In this document: positions 62,778 through 64,000 of the stretch, piece after piece
Numbering within the stretch: position 1 is the stretch's first letter
How the letters are laid out: each line of letters begins with the position of its first letter
DNA from: Psychromonas marina
GTDB taxonomy: Bacteria > Pseudomonadota > Gammaproteobacteria > Enterobacterales > Psychromonadaceae
DNA: 64,000 bases
Assembly: GCF_030161115.1 (NCBI RefSeq)
Contig: NZ_BSPQ01000018.1
Span: forward strand, 36,653-100,652
Reading direction: 5' to 3'
Program-made: the position numbers and the translations under genes
Notes under the pieces: generated by a model
The model's database searches: none
Told to the model about the DNA's origin: nothing
What the model saw: the letters and a program-made list of their open reading frames with translations, nothing else

Positions 62778-63056
62778 TTATAACTCGTTTGAACCCGATA
62801 CAAGTTTATTATATTGATTATTAGCCATCATCCACAAAACAAAACCAAAAGCCAAACCCGAAACAGGGTAGATAACTAACGCTGTCGATATTTGATCTAT
62901 AAATGATGAGGAAGAAATATATGTTTGAATCAGCGTAACTAATAATGCCGTTGATATTCCCCACCCTAAAACACCATATACAATTACAAAGTGCCATTTA
63001 CCTTTAGCAATTAACTTTTGAAGCCTTGCTATTTTTGTTGCTTTCAGATTACTCAT
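62778..63056 (-). CDS. Small two-helix membrane protein of unknown function (cassette gene)
   Basis: 92 residues. A basic N-terminus (LKATKIARLQKLIAKGKW) precedes two helices (HFVIVYGVLGWGISTALLVTL and ISTALVIYPVSGLAFGFVLWMMA). The layout is like small holin or DUF2061-like inner-membrane proteins but no family is certain. AAGGG lies 5 bases before ATG 63056, so it is likely translated. It sits between two good attC sites and is the clearest single-gene cassette of the window. Confidence 0.6.
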   Translation of the reverse strand: MSNLKATKIARLQKLIAKGKWHFVIVYGVLGWGISTALLVTLIQTYISSSSFIDQISTALVIYPVSGLAFGFVLWMMANNQYNKLVSGSNEL

Positions 63057-63070
63057 ATCTACCCTTAGAG

Positions 63071-63158
63071 TTATAACGCCGCACTAAGCGGAATAAAATA
63101 GTGGGTTAAAATGTGTAGCGAAGCGGAACCAAACCAACTGTTTTAGTTTCGTTTAAAT
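63071..63158 (-). repeat. attC site downstream of the HNH nuclease gene
   Basis: Minus strand: ATTTAAA (63152-63158, containing the HNH stop codon), CGAAACTAAAACAG, GTTGGTTTGG, CCGCTTCGCTACACATTTTAACC, CTTAGTGCGGC and GTTATAA (63071-63077). The ends correspond to the Vibrio-type attC variant with GTTATAA core. About 88 bp, with the two arms pairing over much of their length. Confidence 0.75.
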
Positions 63159-63890
63159 GCCTTGTATGGCATTTATACCTAGTAGTAACTTTGCATCTTC
63201 TAACGAAGTTGGTTCGGTGCGATCTCTGATAACCTTATGGATCGCACGATGGCAAGTAGCACATAATAAAGCAAGGTCCTTGAAGCTATTCTTTGTTTTA
63301 CCTGTATTATTTAAAGGATTTAAATGATGAACTTCAAAAGTAGATTCTCGGTAATCGGGGTGAATATACTCGACTTGTGTAACACATAGCTCACACGAAA
63401 GTTCGCCATTTTTTTTACATTTTTTGAGGAACTTATTTCGTAGTGCGACACTGCGTTCACGCTTAGCGTGAATACGATATGTTACGCTTCCCTCATCATG
63501 TTCAGAGTTACTCTTATATAAAGCTGGTGCTTCGGAAATTATTTCTAAGCCATTTTTGATGTCTGTAGCTAATTTTTTAACTAAAATAGTGTCGTGACCT
63601 AGCTCTTTCCAAACAGCTTTGTCTGTTTTAGAAGTATTATTTAACCCCTTCCCAGTAGCGACAGCCCTAAGATTCTGTAACTTAAACGCTACCCCATCAG
63701 GGTTTCTAAATGTGTTATTTTTGGCGAAATTATCGTGAAATGGAAAAGACCGTAACAAAGTAGATAGGTCTTGAACTCTAGAGTCATTTCCCGACGGAGT
63801 TTTATCTAAAGAATTTAAATATAACTCCAAAGCTAAAATAGTTTCATCTCTAGTCCAGTGTGGATTACCGTGCCCTTTAGTTACTGCCAT
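63153..63890 (-). CDS. HNH endonuclease (McrA-like restriction-type) in a cassette
   Basis: 245 residues from ATG 63890, preceded by GAGAGAG; the frame opens 7 codons earlier without a ribosome binding site. N-terminal HWTRDETILALELYLN is the hallmark of a group of bacterial HNH proteins. Then FRNPDGVAFKLQNL, and a C-terminal HNH: zinc Cys166 and Cys169, catalytic pair His188-His189 (EVHHLNPL), Cys210 and Cys213 with His214 and His218 (LCATCHRAIH). It could cut foreign or modified DNA. No methylase is in the window. It is the rightmost cassette gene visible. Confidence 0.85.
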   Translation of the reverse strand: MAVTKGHGNPHWTRDETILALELYLNSLDKTPSGNDSRVQDLSTLLRSFPFHDNFAKNNTFRNPDGVAFKLQNLRAVATGKGLNNTSKTDKAVWKELGHDTILVKKLATDIKNGLEIISEAPALYKSNSEHDEGSVTYRIHAKRERSVALRNKFLKKCKKNGELSCELCVTQVEYIHPDYRESTFEVHHLNPLNNTGKTKNSFKDLALLCATCHRAIHKVIRDRTEPTSLEDAKLLLGINAIQGI

Positions 63891-63911
63891 ATAGTAAGAC
63901 TCTCTCAACAT

Positions 63912-64000
63912 TTTTAATTAAATATGATGCCTAGACATAATGACTCCCACTAAGGTGCTAGCCTCTACCGTGGGTTAGTTTTTCAACCAGAGCCATAATA
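63912..64000 (-). other. Region before the HNH gene with a possible attC half
   Basis: On the minus strand AACCCAC at about 63973 pairs with GTGGG near 63947, with GGT/ACC inside, and CCTTAGTGGG is followed by TTATGT, reminiscent of the CTTAGTGCGGCGTTAT right ends of the better sites. It may be the right half of the next attC site, diverged; the left half is outside the window. Confidence 0.35.

Larger units (their letters stand above)
58967..64000 (-). mobile_element. Distal part of a chromosomal integron cassette array (no integrase in window)
   Basis: Eight genes in a row on the minus strand, most of them separated by imperfect inverted repeats that read as attC sites: shared core ACTAAAACAG and TTCGCTACA, RYYYAAC-like left ends at the stop codon of the preceding gene, and GTTRRRY-like right ends before the next gene. 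Sites are best at 63071-63158, 62704-62770 and 60660-60739 and eroded at 61644, 60211 and 59480. Since attC always lies 3' of its gene, attI and intI should be to the right, beyond 64000. The left boundary is uncertain: it may be 58967 or about 59480. Confidence 0.72.

Overview
The window looks like a stretch of chromosome from a low-GC marine gammaproteobacterium of the Psychromonas / Moritella / Shewanella kind. This is inferred from the AT-rich composition, MSHA-type pilins, several RND pumps and LysR regulators, c-di-GMP and chemotaxis proteins, a BLUF photoreceptor and a Vibrio/Shewanella-style chromosomal integron at the right end. No ribosomal RNA, tRNA, insertion sequence, prophage or CRISPR array was recognised.

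Layout. 1-9.4 kb: an edge-truncated solute-binding protein, a TauE/SafE exporter, an S33 aminopeptidase, an M32 carboxypeptidase, a DUF1499 protein, a protein with a degenerate GGDEF domain and YRGQ motifs, a small orphan gene and a chemoreceptor. 9.7-17.2 kb: a DEAD-box helicase, a two-gene RND efflux operon, a YkgJ-type cysteine-cluster protein and an EamA transporter. 17.4-22.2 kb: a complete BMP-type (nucleoside-like) ABC importer, binding protein first, with a strong hairpin between the binding protein and the ATPase gene. 22.6-35.7 kb: mixed metabolic and regulatory genes (old yellow enzyme, a VTT membrane protein, BLUF, an orphan pilin, EamA, DinB, an aldo/keto reductase with divergent LysR, HAD phosphatases, an atypical POT transporter, a truncated CDF-like protein). 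35.8-42.4 kb: a three-gene RND tripartite pump with a LysR gene upstream. 42.6-47.4 kb: GltS translationally coupled to a patatin lipoprotein, itself preceded by a short leader ORF, then an outer-membrane protein gene with a striking 22-bp repeat array upstream and its own LysR gene. 47.6-52.4 kb: a PAS-GGDEF diguanylate cyclase with a cysteine-rich tail and a LysR/alkylsulfatase divergent pair. 52.7-58.8 kb: a DUF900 hydrolase, LeuE-like exporter, a second orphan pilin, a family 3 binding protein, and a lipoprotein built from two copies of a carbohydrate-binding-like domain behind a 650-bp leader.

59-64 kb is the most unusual part: a run of genes all on the minus strand, each followed by an attC-like imperfect inverted repeat. 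It is read here as the distal end of a chromosomal integron cassette array (HNH nuclease, two unknown membrane proteins, a RibD-type deaminase domain, Hsp31/HchA, VOC protein, O-acetyltransferase, perhaps a P-loop kinase). The attC sites are best preserved at the right and eroded toward the left. The integrase is not in the window and is expected beyond position 64000.

Start codons were moved inward from the longest frame wherever a clear Shine-Dalgarno sequence or signal peptide decided it. All family assignments are by motif reading without a database search.
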